Shown: piece after piece, positions 1-10,911 of the stretch | How positions within the stretch are numbered: position 1 is the stretch's first letter | How the letters are laid out: every line of letters begins with the position of its first letter | Assembly: GCF_003590095.1 (NCBI RefSeq) | Contig: NC_039478.1 | Span: 6,448,001-6,512,000, forward strand | DNA from: Trichoplusia ni | Taxonomy: Eukaryota > Arthropoda > Insecta > Lepidoptera > Noctuidae | Length of the DNA stretch: 64,000 nt | Reading direction: 5' to 3' | Position numbers and translations under genes: made by a program | Notes under the pieces: generated by a model | Database searches by the model: none | What the model saw: the letters and a program-made list of their open reading frames with translations, nothing else | What the model was told of the DNA's origin: nothing

Positions 1-3000
1 CCTAGGGACTAGGAACAGGGCCTGGGATTATCTAGAATTTGATGTATGTTTATTGTATTATTTCTATTTAATTGCAAATCTGTTTAGACTTCTCTGAATC
101 TATAATATATATATATATTTAGGTCTAGAATTCAGCTGAATACCACATTTTACAAACAAAATATAAAATACGCGACAACAAAGAACTACTAACCGTATAA
201 TTTCTACTTTTAAAAATACTAAAAACTTATTGTTAAAAACATACAGCTCAGCTCTTAATCCGTACTATGTTTTATTATTAAAAGTTCCAACGTACACTTA
301 GGTTTTCGTCGAAATCATATGAGAGAAATACAATTAATTATTTATTTTTTCGAAACTACAGAGGCATAAAGAAAAACATTTGGTCTTTCGCCTGGTATTC
401 CATGAACATCTAGGAGGTACAGGCAAGTACGAGTAACCAGTAACGACATACAAAACTGAACCTTGATGACTTCCCCAATATAACTAAATATATAAATACC
501 ACCACCTACTAAATACCTGTTTTAAATTGAGCAATAAGGTTGATTGTCCTTAAATTATGGTATTGTCTAGATCATATACTATTTTGTGATCGTCTGATCA
601 ATTTACTTAGCGTTCAGTAGACCTTATTTAGAAAAGTTGACCGGTAACTACCATAGCCAAAGGGATGCCCATTGCCCAGTAGTGAGCTATAAATTTAATA
701 GCAATCACGATACTGAGAATGGTTATAATATGAAAATGGGTCCCTTTCCACAAAAAAACACGTCAAGGTCAAAAGAAAATACCAGTAAGCTAATTAAATC
801 ATATATTACATTCTCATTGTGAAGAAGAATAATTGATTACGTACCACATAACGTTATTGTTACGAAGATACAATAGTAATAATAGCTATCTCTTTCATAC
901 ACACGTTAACACAGGTGATAAAAGCGAGAGAAGTAGTTCAATATTTTCTCTAGAGGATACTAGGCCATTAATAACCATGAACTACGGTGCATAATGTATA
1001 ATAACTTTTATTTGCTTTTTTCTTGTTAATAGCAAGTAAAGAGTAATAGATTAGATTGTTTATTTATATTTTCCATTACCCTTATTCCAGTATTATATAG
1101 GTAATTTATAAGATAAGTTATCAAAACTGCCTTAAAAAGTAAAAATATAAAGATACGATAGTACCTACGAGCTGATTTTTAGAATAAAATCCACCATGTT
1201 CTTCTGTGTTAGGTTTACAGTTAATTTATTGTAATTATTTATGTACTTAGGCGCGAATAGTTTGGATAGAACCGGAATCTTAAATCATGAACTTATCGCC
1301 TCACGAAAGTAATAAGAAAACTGTTTGTTTAAATTATTTTGAACTAGTACAATAATTTGTACTAGTTTTGACTGAGGAGTGCAGCGATCTTACTCCAGCG
1401 TGTTTCGGCAAATAACAATAGAGCGACCCAAAAACCGATGGGTCCGATAAGGACAAAAATGCAATTGTCCTTCCGGAAACTATTCTATTGTTGAATAGCC
1501 TAGCAGGTAATAGTTCTAAATCTCACTATTAAAGTTTGTCAAAATTTCTTTATTTAAACAATATTTTATTCAACGTTTGTGGGCGTCCGTTTCTTCGCAT
1601 TGAATCAGTCCTCAGGAGCTGACGTGTTTCCTGCATAATTATTGGTTGAGTTTTCTCAGCCTACCTTGAACCCAGTGGCTCTACCTCTAGACGATAGTCC
1701 AGTACTTGGCACTAAGTGTATATTAGGACATCTCAAAATTAATGACGAAGAATTTTTGACGCCTTTTTGCCATTGAAATTTTAAAGGAAAATAAAATCTG
1801 GAGACCAGCAACCCGCAGAGAGTAGCGTGGTGATCAATCCTCAAACCTTCGATATAAGGGAAGATTGAGCATGGGTGCAAAACCCTCTCAGCAAACTCCT
1901 CATGCAATGTCATTAACTTGCTGATATTATTTATTTTGTCATTGACTGCAATCCCACAATGAAGTCCAATTTAATGTCACCGTCCAAAATAACTTCCTGA
2001 CTACTCCCATTGATATAAAGCACTAAAAATACCATACAATATATTTGTTACGCAAATAGTAGCACTCGCGATTCAATTCAATTTGGTTAAAGTAGAATAT
2101 AGGCATACACGTGCAAAAACTCCAAAAAAAAAACACTTTCATTCAACGGAATAGTTATTTGAATTATGTGGGATTGGTCTAAAAGTCAATGAGATCAAAA
2201 AAGCGTTTCTACCAAAAAACCGGCTTCAACGTGTATAGGAAGATGAAATAACATACTCATAACTAAGAAATACTTAACATAATATACTGAATACAATAAT
2301 GAATGATATCACTCCTAAAATGTGATACAACTCTTTTAAAAGCTCCCCTCAATGTCTAAGACATACCAACATAATATTCTCATCTCTATCGCACCTCTAC
2401 TCTCGCGTAAGACTTCGACTGAAGTACAGCTCAAGGCATCTCCGATTCACAAGAAACGTAAAGCTTTTTGCATGTATGACAGTATTTTTTTCTCTAAAGT
2501 CATATTTTTATGAAAACAAATCTTTGAGATGAAATAAAATTTTAACACAATTTTGCCTAATGAATAGAGTGAAATTATGAAGCCATGCTTGCGACAAATC
2601 TAATTCTAATAAAACTTTTCGTGAAGTTTACGCAAGTTTTTCTTCGTAGGGTTATATTAAAGCGCTTCAATGTTTACGTATTACAAATAACTAGGTCATC
2701 TCAGTCTGAAACCTAGTCGGGATGCTAGACTCAGCGCTTCGTTGCATTGAGCCTAAGATCGAGCCTTGCAACGAATCCACTTTTTACATATTTTCTATTT
2801 TCTGGTTGACTTGTAATACAATCTAATTAGTTATATGTCTTATAAGCAACTTACAAGACAAAACCAATACATTTTGGGGTATAAGAGTAAAATCCCCAAA
2901 AAAAACTGTTATGATCGATGTAATGAGAATGCCAGAGGTCACTACAGGGTTTTCCTTATATTTTGTAGTATTTTCTCCCAAATAAATACCTATACTTTCT

Positions 3001-3108
3001 TAATTACATAGCTTTCACCACAAAAAGACAAAACATCCAAAAATCTTAAGATTTCCTCAAATCTTTCCATTGAAATTTCGCCACAAAGTATTTGTTACCG
3101 AAACTTAC
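1..3108. other. AT-rich non-coding stretch
   Basis: I see no coding exon that I can support here. The stretch holds a decayed repeat at about 1796-1900 (listed separately) and a perfect 9-bp inverted repeat, TTCGTTGCA at 2738-2746 against TGCAACGAA at 2767-2775. The open frames are short, and the base composition matches the rest of the window. It is probably intergenic, or the intron of a gene whose ends lie outside the window. Confidence 0.6.
1796..1900 (+). repeat. Decayed lepidopteran LINE-type 3' repeat fragment
   Basis: The text around 'AACCCGCAGAGAGTAGCGTGG' (1811-1831), followed by 'ATCAATCCTCAAACCTTC' and 'GAGCATGGGTGC', follows the layout of a very common lepidopteran repeat. That repeat reads 'CCGCA..TGGCCAGCGTGGTGGA', then 'CTAAACCC', then 'AGACCCGTGCTC'. 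A second copy lies at about 24640-24810. Family placement is from memory of the motif. An 85-codon open frame on the opposite strand here is a by-product of the repeat. Confidence 0.5.
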
Positions 3109-3338
3109 CTCTTGCCCAAATGTGTAGAATTTTTTCGCGAATTTTCATTGAGATATAAGCTGAAATCCTGAATCGCACTATCTAAGTTTTCGCGACGGGA
3201 AGTATATAATACAAGACCGTTCGTTCCTACATCGGGAGGTCCGTCTCTACAAGGGAAGCCGGCGGCGAGACGCGCGTCGAGCCGGCATCTCACTTTCATC
3301 CAAATCAATACTGCATGGTTCGGGATACCGGTACAAGA
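3109..3338 (-). CDS. Candidate coding exon on the minus strand, unknown product
   Basis: On the minus strand an acceptor (TTTGTTTATTGCTTTAG) precedes base 3338. A strong donor, GAG|GTAAGT, follows base 3109. The 230 nt between are open in one frame for 76 codons, entering in phase 0 and leaving with 2 nt over. The exon is clearly richer in G+C than its surroundings (CGGCGGCGAGACGCGCGTCG on the + strand near 3257-3276). An ATG at 3299-3297 starts MKVRCRLDARLAAGF, so this could instead be a first coding exon; the frame runs on into ...SLYLNENSRKNSTHLGK at the donor. I recognise no domain. A GC-rich block of this length can stay open by chance, and no neighbouring exon is proven. Confidence 0.3.
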
Positions 3339-6020
3339 CTAAAGCAATAAACAAATCACACTCAATTCGAAACCAATATGTATGTAAAAAGTCCCAGACC
3401 ACAAAATTGACCTGAGTAGAGAATTCGTCCCCCCTCTTTTTGGAAAAAAATCTTCCTTCGCATTTATTTTTGGCCTATTAGATTTTTAGACAACTGAGTT
3501 ACGTTTTGTCGATGTGGAATTACTCAAAAAACTTAATTTTATACAAATTATTGACAAATATAAAAATGCTAGACTGAGTTAACTCCTCCTGCCTCTTTTT
3601 GGCAAAATATTTATTTGGATGTTGATGTAAGTATTCTAAAAGGCTATCAGCCTCCTTTGTTTTACGCTTTTTTCCTCATTTTCGTTTGTATTGGACGGAA
3701 TTAGATATTTAAGGAACTATAAGGATTTTTTATCCTGTTATTTATTGAGTACATTATTTATGAGAGGTCTTAGGATTATTGTTGGTAGCAGAATGTGGGT
3801 GGCTTTTTTAAACACTTGATTAATAGGCAGGGGCTGTAGATAATAAACATTGCGAACATTTAAATATACTTTGATTGTAATTTACGATTACATTTTTGAG
3901 ATACTGTAAATTATAATTTCGAAAACAAAATAAATTTAATAAATAAAATCTAGGTAGAATCCTCTTTGCTTTCTTTTTCATATTACAATTTTAAATTATC
4001 ATTTAATGTTTTTTTGCAGTCACATAAAAAATCACCATTCATTTAACCCCACGTCACTCTTTTTTCCAGTTAGAACACCACATCAATTTTCGAATAAGAT
4101 TTCTCCTCATGAATTTGAACAACACCAGTCTAACAAGCAAATGCTTCAAACATCTACAAAATATTTATATCACAATAAATAATGCAAAATGATTAAATAA
4201 TTCTCACGGAGTTTAAATTAGCATATTTAGATCTTAATGTATCCATATTGATGGTTACGGGCTGGGAGAGTTGTGCCCGGTTTTGTAGCTCATTACAATA
4301 ATAAAGGATTTGGGTCGAAGGAGACGGACTGACACCCTCGGCACACCTAACAGGATTTGCATAATATTTGTTTCGTAAATTCTTAATAATTTCGGCAGTG
4401 TAAATATAGCAGAAGACTTTTGTAGAGGCCCTAATAAAAGTATTGATATTCGATTGATAAGGCTTATTTTGACGATGCGATACATTGCCGACTATGATAT
4501 ATCACTTCTGATACCACTGCCCTTATTCTGCTATTTACAATGGACGATGTATAAATGACAATTGGATTAAATTTTACACTTAAGCATTTTGCCAAGACAA
4601 TAATTGGAAATTCATTATATTAACCGTGAGTGTTCCGCCCTGTACTGAATTTAGAATTATTGTTTAAAAATGCTTATAATATATGACAGGAAAGTTACTG
4701 ATATGTTGTAATAAATATTTTTAAATTACACTTCTTAGTCACAAAAGATTAGAAATTATTTCAAAGCACTTCTGAGTCACAATTATGATAGTGATTAACA
4801 AAAACATATTTATGAACTCAAACTGTATTATCATTTCACTAGTTGTCAAATGTCAATTTCCCAGTTCTTGACACTTGACAGTTTCACAGTTTCCCAGGTA
4901 AATGATTGAGGTCGTATACTAAACTAGTAGACTTAGATTCTTCTAATATTTGCTATTTCGTACGTAATTCGTACTTACTGGATTTTGTTGTGGATTAAAC
5001 TCTACTGTCGGTATTTTGCGATCATATAAGCGGAGTAAAAAAAAACAGTACATAAATAGTGAGTAATGATAATAATTTTAATAATAATGAATGGCAGAGA
5101 AACGATTCAAACAATTTCAGACACAACTGTTTTAAATAGAAAAGGTTAAACAAATATACAGAAATAACATTATCCAATGGACCCAGTACCAGTTGATTAA
5201 TACAAACATTCACATCACCTCATCGTTGAGATAGATTAATTAATAAAATACAGATAAATTTAATGAAAACTTCTATTTTATGCAACAATTTATATGAAAT
5301 TCAAATTTTCTTACCTGTGATCTATTTGCGGAATGGTCCATTTCAATTAACTTCAATCACTCAAGTGATAAGCGATATCGACTGTCAAACGCCTACGCAA
5401 TTTAATGTCTTAATAAAATCCAAAGAGTTTGTTTTTGAACAAAATATTTACGTGCACGCACAAAATTGAAACAAAAAGCACTGGCTGATTGTATTTCCGT
5501 CACCAAATGTCATCAGAACGAATAAAAACAATAGTCATTATCATTCAAAATACGAACGGGAGAGAAAGATAACGCTTAGGAAGCTTAAAACAAAACAATT
5601 CAATTCTTCAAAAACTTGTTGCCAACTTATAAATGCATGCATTGCAAGCGCTAGTGTAGCTGTCATTTGGTTGAAAATTAACACTTCTTTGTATAAAACG
5701 TTAGTTCCGATTTCGACCACCTGCACTCTTTACGATTCGAACGAGTTTGCATTTTTAGACCTACCCTCAAGTCTTTTAATTTTTATTATTGATTACTTTT
5801 AATTTTAATAGATGTCACTGAGTATCTTAATACCATAATTTCCAACATTTTTTCGTTATTTAAGTAGGTTATTTAGTGCTTTTGTTAATCCGTCATTGTT
5901 TTAAAGATACCATTTCTCTATTGATTTGAAATTACAAACTAAGCTGTCGGGATTCATTCATTATTCAATCGAAGTATTAAAAAGTGTTCACACTCGCAAT
6001 AGAAACTTTTTCCTTCTAGA
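3339..6020. other. AT-rich non-coding stretch
   Basis: No convincing gene. It contains two strong + strand acceptor-like sequences (AG at 4018-4019 and 4068-4069) with a 40-codon open frame after the second one (see findings). On the minus strand a CACAG|GTAAGA donor-like site near 5312 follows a 9-codon frame starting MDHSANRSQ. Neither is supported well enough to call a gene. Confidence 0.5.
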
Positions 6021-6021
6021 A

Positions 6022-6030
6022 TATAAATAG
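6022..6030 (+). promoter_or_regulatory. TATA box (TATAAATAG)
   Basis: TATAAATAG matches the TATA consensus. An Inr-like TCATTC lies at 6059-6064 with its A at 6061, about 39 bp from the first T of the TATA box. That is longer than the usual 30 bp, so the start point is uncertain. It precedes a possible 5' UTR exon with a strong donor at 6477. Confidence 0.35.
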
Positions 6031-6060
6031 GTTAATTATTTTTGTTTTGTTGGGTGTCTC

Positions 6061-6476
6061 ATTCTTCTCGGGAAGTCGCATTTAATGTGGCAAGAGATGA
6101 CAATGTTTGATATTATCCCGAACCCAACACTGCCTAGTGCAGTTCAAAATTTGTACATGACTGGTTGCGCTGCTTTGGCAGGTTTAAAAGGGGCTGCGGG
6201 AGAGGTATGCTCCGGACTTTCTCCCGCAGTTCTGATGGTCGGAGTTCAGTGTGCTGTTCTCGCCTCCACCGTAGAAGAGTAGTATTGACACCTTTTTGTT
6301 TTCTTTTATTATTCGGCAAGCAACCGGTACAAGTTAAAATGAAAATTACTGAACCACCTGTCTATATCAAGTCAAGTACCATTGTAGCCCATACAATTGA
6401 AATGTTTACAGATTATTTTCTTCCTGTTGCCGCTAGAATAGTGAATATAACAAAAAAAGAGGTAAAGCAACTGTAG
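6061..6476 (+). other. Possible non-coding first exon (5' UTR) ending at a strong splice donor
   Basis: The stretch runs from the Inr-like site to CTGTAG|GTAAGT, a near-perfect donor at 6477. It holds a 65-codon open frame (6085-6282, ATG start) rich in Ala, Gly and Val, and an overlapping 103-codon frame (6165-6476) whose TAG is the last codon before the donor. Neither resembles a protein I know and neither can continue across the splice. I therefore read this as an untranslated exon with upstream ORFs. The next acceptor in the same direction that I trust is at 12040, so a 6476-to-12041 junction would join it to the main first coding exon. The exon also holds a GC-rich hairpin at 6194-6229. 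The start is a guess. Confidence 0.3.
6194..6229 (+). repeat. GC-rich 10-bp inverted repeat inside the possible 5' UTR
   Basis: CTGCGGGAGA at 6194-6203 pairs perfectly with TCTCCCGCAG at 6220-6229 across a 16-nt loop. Such a stem is stable and unusual in DNA this AT-rich. If the surrounding sequence is transcribed as a 5' UTR, the stem could slow scanning ribosomes. That role is inference. Confidence 0.7.
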
Positions 6477-6591
6477 GTAAGTCATAATTTGATGGCTGAC
6501 GAATTTTTATAGCGATATCGTTTTTCTGTAGCTAATTTGTCTGAATGTATTTAAACGTTAAATTAATAATAGTAATTGAATTATGCGTGGT

Positions 6592-6620
6592 GACTTTTAA
6601 CCACTCGGCTATCCCTGCAA
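6592..6620 (-). repeat. Truncated head of a tRNA-derived SINE
   Basis: Read on the minus strand this is GCAGGGATAGCCGAGTGG followed by TTAAAAGTCACCACGC. It carries a good A box (TAGCCGAGTGG) and the first ~30 bases of the same family as the copies at 10711 and 20105. No B box follows at the expected distance, so the copy is cut short. Confidence 0.5.
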
Positions 6621-7057
6621 TCATGTTTTCCAATAAACCAAAAACTTTGTCATTTACAAGTAAATGAAACCTAAATAAAGTCATCTATCAAAATGCCAAT
6701 CACATTCAAATCAAAGAGAACACAGGGTTACAAACTTAAAATTAAAACTAGTTTCAACCCGAAATTAAATTTCAATCAGTCTTTCTAAACGCTTATTTAA
6801 ATCACAACCACTTTCAAAACAAGTGTTTCAGACACGACACGAAACTTCAGTCATTGATTTGAAAACTTTTCGTGTACATAAGTAAGTAGGCATAGGCCTT
6901 GATATTTCAGACAAAGTTCTTTAATGTATTGCTGAAATTTCCAGGTACATAAACTGTCTTTGTTTAGGCAATGTTACCAGGGGACTGTTACATCCCTTAT
7001 CTTTTGCGCACTTTTGGCAGATAAGAGTGCTTGTAATATTCAGGTATTATTAAGTAC
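6621..7057. other. AT-rich intron or intergenic stretch
   Basis: No gene visible. A weak acceptor-donor juxtaposition (TTTCCAG|GTACAT near 6944) was noted, but its pyrimidine tract is poor. Confidence 0.5.
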
Positions 7058-7589
7058 AGGTCACACTGACAGCGAATGAGCAAGCGAGCTGAGCGAGTAA
7101 CAGGGATGATGACAGAAATTTAAATTTAAATTTATTTTTAATCAGTGTCCTATTTTAAAGTGCACGAGTAAAATTTGTAACCTTTCAATTGTCAAAAATC
7201 GTACTTAAAAGTGGCGTCACACAAAAGCTATCTGTTGCAAACTATGTGCTCAGGATACGGTGAACAATCAATATACAAATTGTACTCATTCCTAGGCATG
7301 ACTATCTTATAATATCTGTATTATTATTATTTAAACTAATTATTTATTGAGATTACCTACTTTTATCCCAATATTTACCTCTTATCATAAGTTTACACCT
7401 CAGATTTCAATAGTTTAGGATGTTAAGTTTTAGCCAATAAAAACCGACACACCCTATTCCCAAGCAAAGGAATTATAAGAAGATTTCCTCTGGTTCAAAA
7501 TTAAAAAAGTGGTATGTCCAAAGTGTCATAAGCAGTGAACGTATACCTCGCTTGGACAAGCTCGCTCAGCTTAGCTTTCGATGTGACCT
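7058..7589. mobile_element. Candidate non-autonomous DNA element (MITE-like) with imperfect inverted ends
   Basis: The left end starts AGGTCACACTGACAGCGA and contains AGCTGAGCGAG. The right end contains CTCGCTCAGCT and finishes TGTGACCT. Reverse-complementing one end gives the other in two blocks: the outer 8 bases and an inner 11-base block, with a gap between them. Length is 532 bp with no transposase frame, which fits a decayed MITE. I see no clear target-site duplication, so the boundaries are approximate. Confidence 0.4.
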
Positions 7590-8095
7590 TCGCTCTAAAG
7601 ACCGCACCTGCGGCAAACAAATGTCTAGGAGTTTTTATTTACTTTTTATTACTTAGCTTCAAGTTGGAGGTATATCTGCATTCGTGCCGCATAATGCGAC
7701 TTCATAAAATTGTTAATGAGTTGTACAAATGTTATGATCTGTATTCTCTGCTTATCCGTTCTTTGTAATTGTAACTCTCGGAGTTATGATTACATTCGAT
7801 GTTTATCTTTCAATCCGTTTATAATGCGTAACGCCGGGAAATCTTTATGTTTTGGCTTTCTTAAGAGTAATGGGACAATCTAAAAACAATGTGGCTGAAA
7901 ACAAGCGATTGTTTTAACGACTTCTACAGTCATTTGTCCAATCTTAGGACATTTAAATCGCTTTAGTTCTAATTTCCGTTTTACTTATTTTATGACCAGC
8001 GTTACTTTGTCCGTTAACAGTCATAACAACCTACTAACTTTGAACAGCATTAAGCGCTATTTATGTATGAAGTATAGGCACTTTTCTTCCATTTT

Positions 8096-8330
8096 TAAGT
8101 GCGGTTCCGTACAAATAGGCTACAGTATGTTACTTGCAATTTACAGAAAAAATGACGCCCTTCAAATTTATGTCCGATGCTAACCCTTTATTTTGATTTG
8201 CTTTTTGTTATTTAAGCGGTAATAGAAATTCTTCATCTGCAAAAATGTCAACTGCTTAGCTACCCTGGTGACAGATGGACGTCGAACGAGGGTTCCGTTT
8301 ATACCCCTTGATTGCGGAACCCCAAAAACA
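8096..8330 (+). repeat. Decayed copy of the ACCGG..GTGCGAGTC lepidopteran repeat (3' part)
   Basis: GGGTTCCGTTTATACCCC at 8290-8307, then GCGGAACCCCAAAAACA at 8314-8330, match the 3' end of the repeat seen complete at 38770-39159. In that copy the end also reads GTGCGGAACCCCAAAAACG. GACAGATGGACGTCG just upstream corresponds to the usual GACGGACAGACAG run. The 5' half is not recognisable. Confidence 0.45.
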
Positions 8331-8525
8331 TTAAAAGAGAGGTCAAAATTGCTACGTCGGTGGTGTTGAGTGCTACGCACATCCCTTTCCTCATCAAATG
8401 CTGTACAGCTCTCGATGCTACCGCTCCATACTACCAAGTATTTCACGTTCATTCCAATGGGTTATGGGCCTATCCAAGGGCACACTTACCGCGTAGAAAC
8501 GGACCCCTCTATCCTTAATAACCCA
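8331..8525. other. Unidentified GC-richer block next to a repeat
   Basis: This block directly continues from the preceding repeat and is richer in G+C than its surroundings. On the + strand two overlapping frames of 68 codons each are open. On the minus strand a 90-codon frame is open (8452-8180), and CGCG|GTAAGT near 8484 resembles a donor. I recognise no domain in any frame. Its position suggests transposon-derived DNA, but I could not identify the family. Confidence 0.3.
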
Positions 8526-10710
8526 AAACTTCAAATACATCTAACGTTTTCTAAAAACTTTACTAGTGAGTTTTAGGATTCATAGAGAAAAAATCCTATT
8601 TCTAAACATTTCTAAGTTTGACGAATTGTTAAGGGTTTGGGGTAAACTCAGGTAGTTGGGCAAAAAATGGGCGCACGCGCAACGGCTGCGCAGTGATAGC
8701 AGATGACTTGCATTTCGCGGCCACAAGACGTTACGTGGCCTACGTTAACGTAAAAAAAACTGTGTAAGCACGAGATACCATAATAAAAAAAAATGTGTTC
8801 TTAATTAAAATTAATTAATAAACTCAAATTTTACGTAACAATGAATATCGGACGCCTGAAAAACTATTGACAAAAAACAGCGTCAATTAAAAGTTGTAAA
8901 AAACTTTTGCTATAGATCCTCTGAGTAAAAATACAAACTTTTTAAGTAATTAGTGAAGAAACTTCCCGATCATTATTCAAAGGAAAACTCTGATGAAGTT
9001 ATTTTCGGAAGTTAATTTGCGCTGTCTAACAATCAATAGAACAAATAAGTATGTTTTGTAATGAAAAATCACAATTATATCAAAGGACAGCAAACAAGTT
9101 ATTAAAGTACTTACTTAATAAATACATCCAACAAACATTTTAAAAATTACGACTTCAGATTTTTTGTTTCCGTTTAAAAAAAAACCGTCAAAAAAATGAG
9201 AAAAGAATCTCAATGTTGTCTTAGGATATACCACGTGGCATTTTTGGCTTGTAATATGGAAAGCAACTGGGGAACTTCGACGATAAATATTTTTAAAATA
9301 TCTCTAGCCTATTTCAATAAACGCCGTTCCGAATTAAATAACATAAATATCCACTTGAAATACTAGTTCTTTATCACTTGTTGGTGAGGTATCTGAAGTT
9401 GGCAAAAAGCAACTACGACATTGCAATAATTTTGAGAATTCAAAGATGTAGTTAAAAAACTGGACGTTTGAAAACCTACAAAACGTTATGCTCCTGTTAT
9501 GAGAAGATTTTAGTCTTTAGACGATAGTCTTGTGCTACAGATCTGATCACCATACTAGTAATAATTTTAATAGGAGGATATTTAAAGCGACACATTTACC
9601 TATTAGGGACATACTTATTTGGAATCTCTTATAAACTTAAAGGATCTAAGACACATAGGCGTTAAGACGTAATATTGCTCAACTCTGTCTAAAGGCGATC
9701 AATTTAGAGGCGAGATTTAAAAACATATTTTCAGCCTTAAGTTCCAAAACTTCTGGTTGAAATTTCCCTGGCATCTATGATAGCCAGGATTAAATCGCCT
9801 TTTACTCATAGGCCGAATACAAAACTGACCGACTTCATTCAGTCTGCACTTTAAAATACGATCACGGAAAACCTGAATGAATGTAGGCTTTCTAACTCAG
9901 TTGAAAACGCATCACGTATGTTACCTGAATACCAGCCTTTATCCGATGTTATATTTTTTTCTATAGATTGAAAATTCAATATAAGATACAGAATTAGACC
10001 TTATATTGCTTGTTGTAAAGAAGCTGTATCTAAAAGGCCTTTTACAAAAAAAAAAAACTGCTTACTTTGACCTCTTAAAGCAGTATTATTATAATTGTGT
10101 AAGTGAGACGCACCTACACACAGTCTTCTGTGCTGTTTCGCTTCCACAACGGCAAGAGACCATCCTGGACACTCGCGCGCCAGCAGAAAAATTACTTTAA
10201 ATTTTCTCGAAAACCCCAAACGCTGATGACGTCGCTTAAATGTCCGGAAAACTTGCCTGTCGAAAATAAAATATCACACACATCTGAAGTGTTCATATTT
10301 TATTTTGGCATTCATGACTAAACAGCGACCTAAGATGGTCTAGCTTTAAAAAATTGTGATCGGCAGGTCCATGATTAAGGTAAACATAATTGCATAATAA
10401 ACTTATAACAGTTAAAGACGTTATAATCACGTAATAATTGCAATTGGTTGCAATAACTACACTTCAAGAAGTCAGGTAAAATTCGCCTCTGAGTGAAGTA
10501 CTAATTGCCTCTGGCTGGCATGCACTTTATATTGTTCATGTCATGATTTGTGGCCTTCCAGAAGTATTTTGATTCATTTGTTTTTCATTGTATTATGAAG
10601 TAAGTTGAGGAATTGCAAAATAAAAAAAAATGTAGTGTTTCCACAATGACAAGTCAAAGTTACATCAGTTTTTAGAAATAAATTTCAATCTCAGACTTTC
10701 AACTGCAGTT
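8526..10710. other. AT-rich non-coding stretch
   Basis: No gene visible. It includes a 12-bp perfect palindrome, TACGTTAACGTA (8741-8752), and GGCCAC (8719-8724) pairing with GTGGCC (8735-8740). Both lie in a short CpG-bearing patch at about 8670-8755. Confidence 0.55.
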
Positions 10711-10911
10711 ATAAACCAGTGGTTGAGGTCACCACACTAAACCCAGAAAGCTCGCATTTTCGATCCCCATGCAGTACAAGCGTTTGTGTGATCCACTTTT
10801 CCTAATACTGAGTCTTAGTGTCTTTGTGCATGTAACTTGAATCTTCGGAGAACCTCCTCTGACACAATGATTAAATTTCTTGGTGCCGGAGTCGCCCAAA
10901 AAGAAACATTA
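10711..10911 (+). mobile_element. tRNA-derived SINE, nearly full length
   Basis: The A-box region is AGTGGTTGAGGTCACCACAC and the B-box region is TTTTCGATCCCCA (10757-10769). The body is CAAGCGTTTGTGTGATCCAC, then GTGCATGTAACTTGAATC, and the tail is GACACAATGATTAAATTTC with GGAGTCG. This is the layout of a widespread lepidopteran SINE transcribed by RNA polymerase III. It lies in the interval between the possible UTR exon and exon 12041. The tail is shared with the copy at 20105. Confidence 0.7.

Noticed and set aside
6165..6476. 103-codon frame as a protein gene
   Set aside because: The residue content is unlike a folded protein (Arg/Ser/Cys-rich start), it overlaps another frame, and it ends exactly at a strong donor. 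I treat the region as 5' UTR.
8479..8484. CGCG|GTAAGT as a minus-strand exon donor
   Set aside because: No frame is open between the nearest acceptor-like site and the donor, and the block looks repeat-derived.
10711..10790. Possible tRNA gene (A box and B box)
   Set aside because: No cloverleaf can be drawn, and the SINE body and tail follow. It is a SINE.
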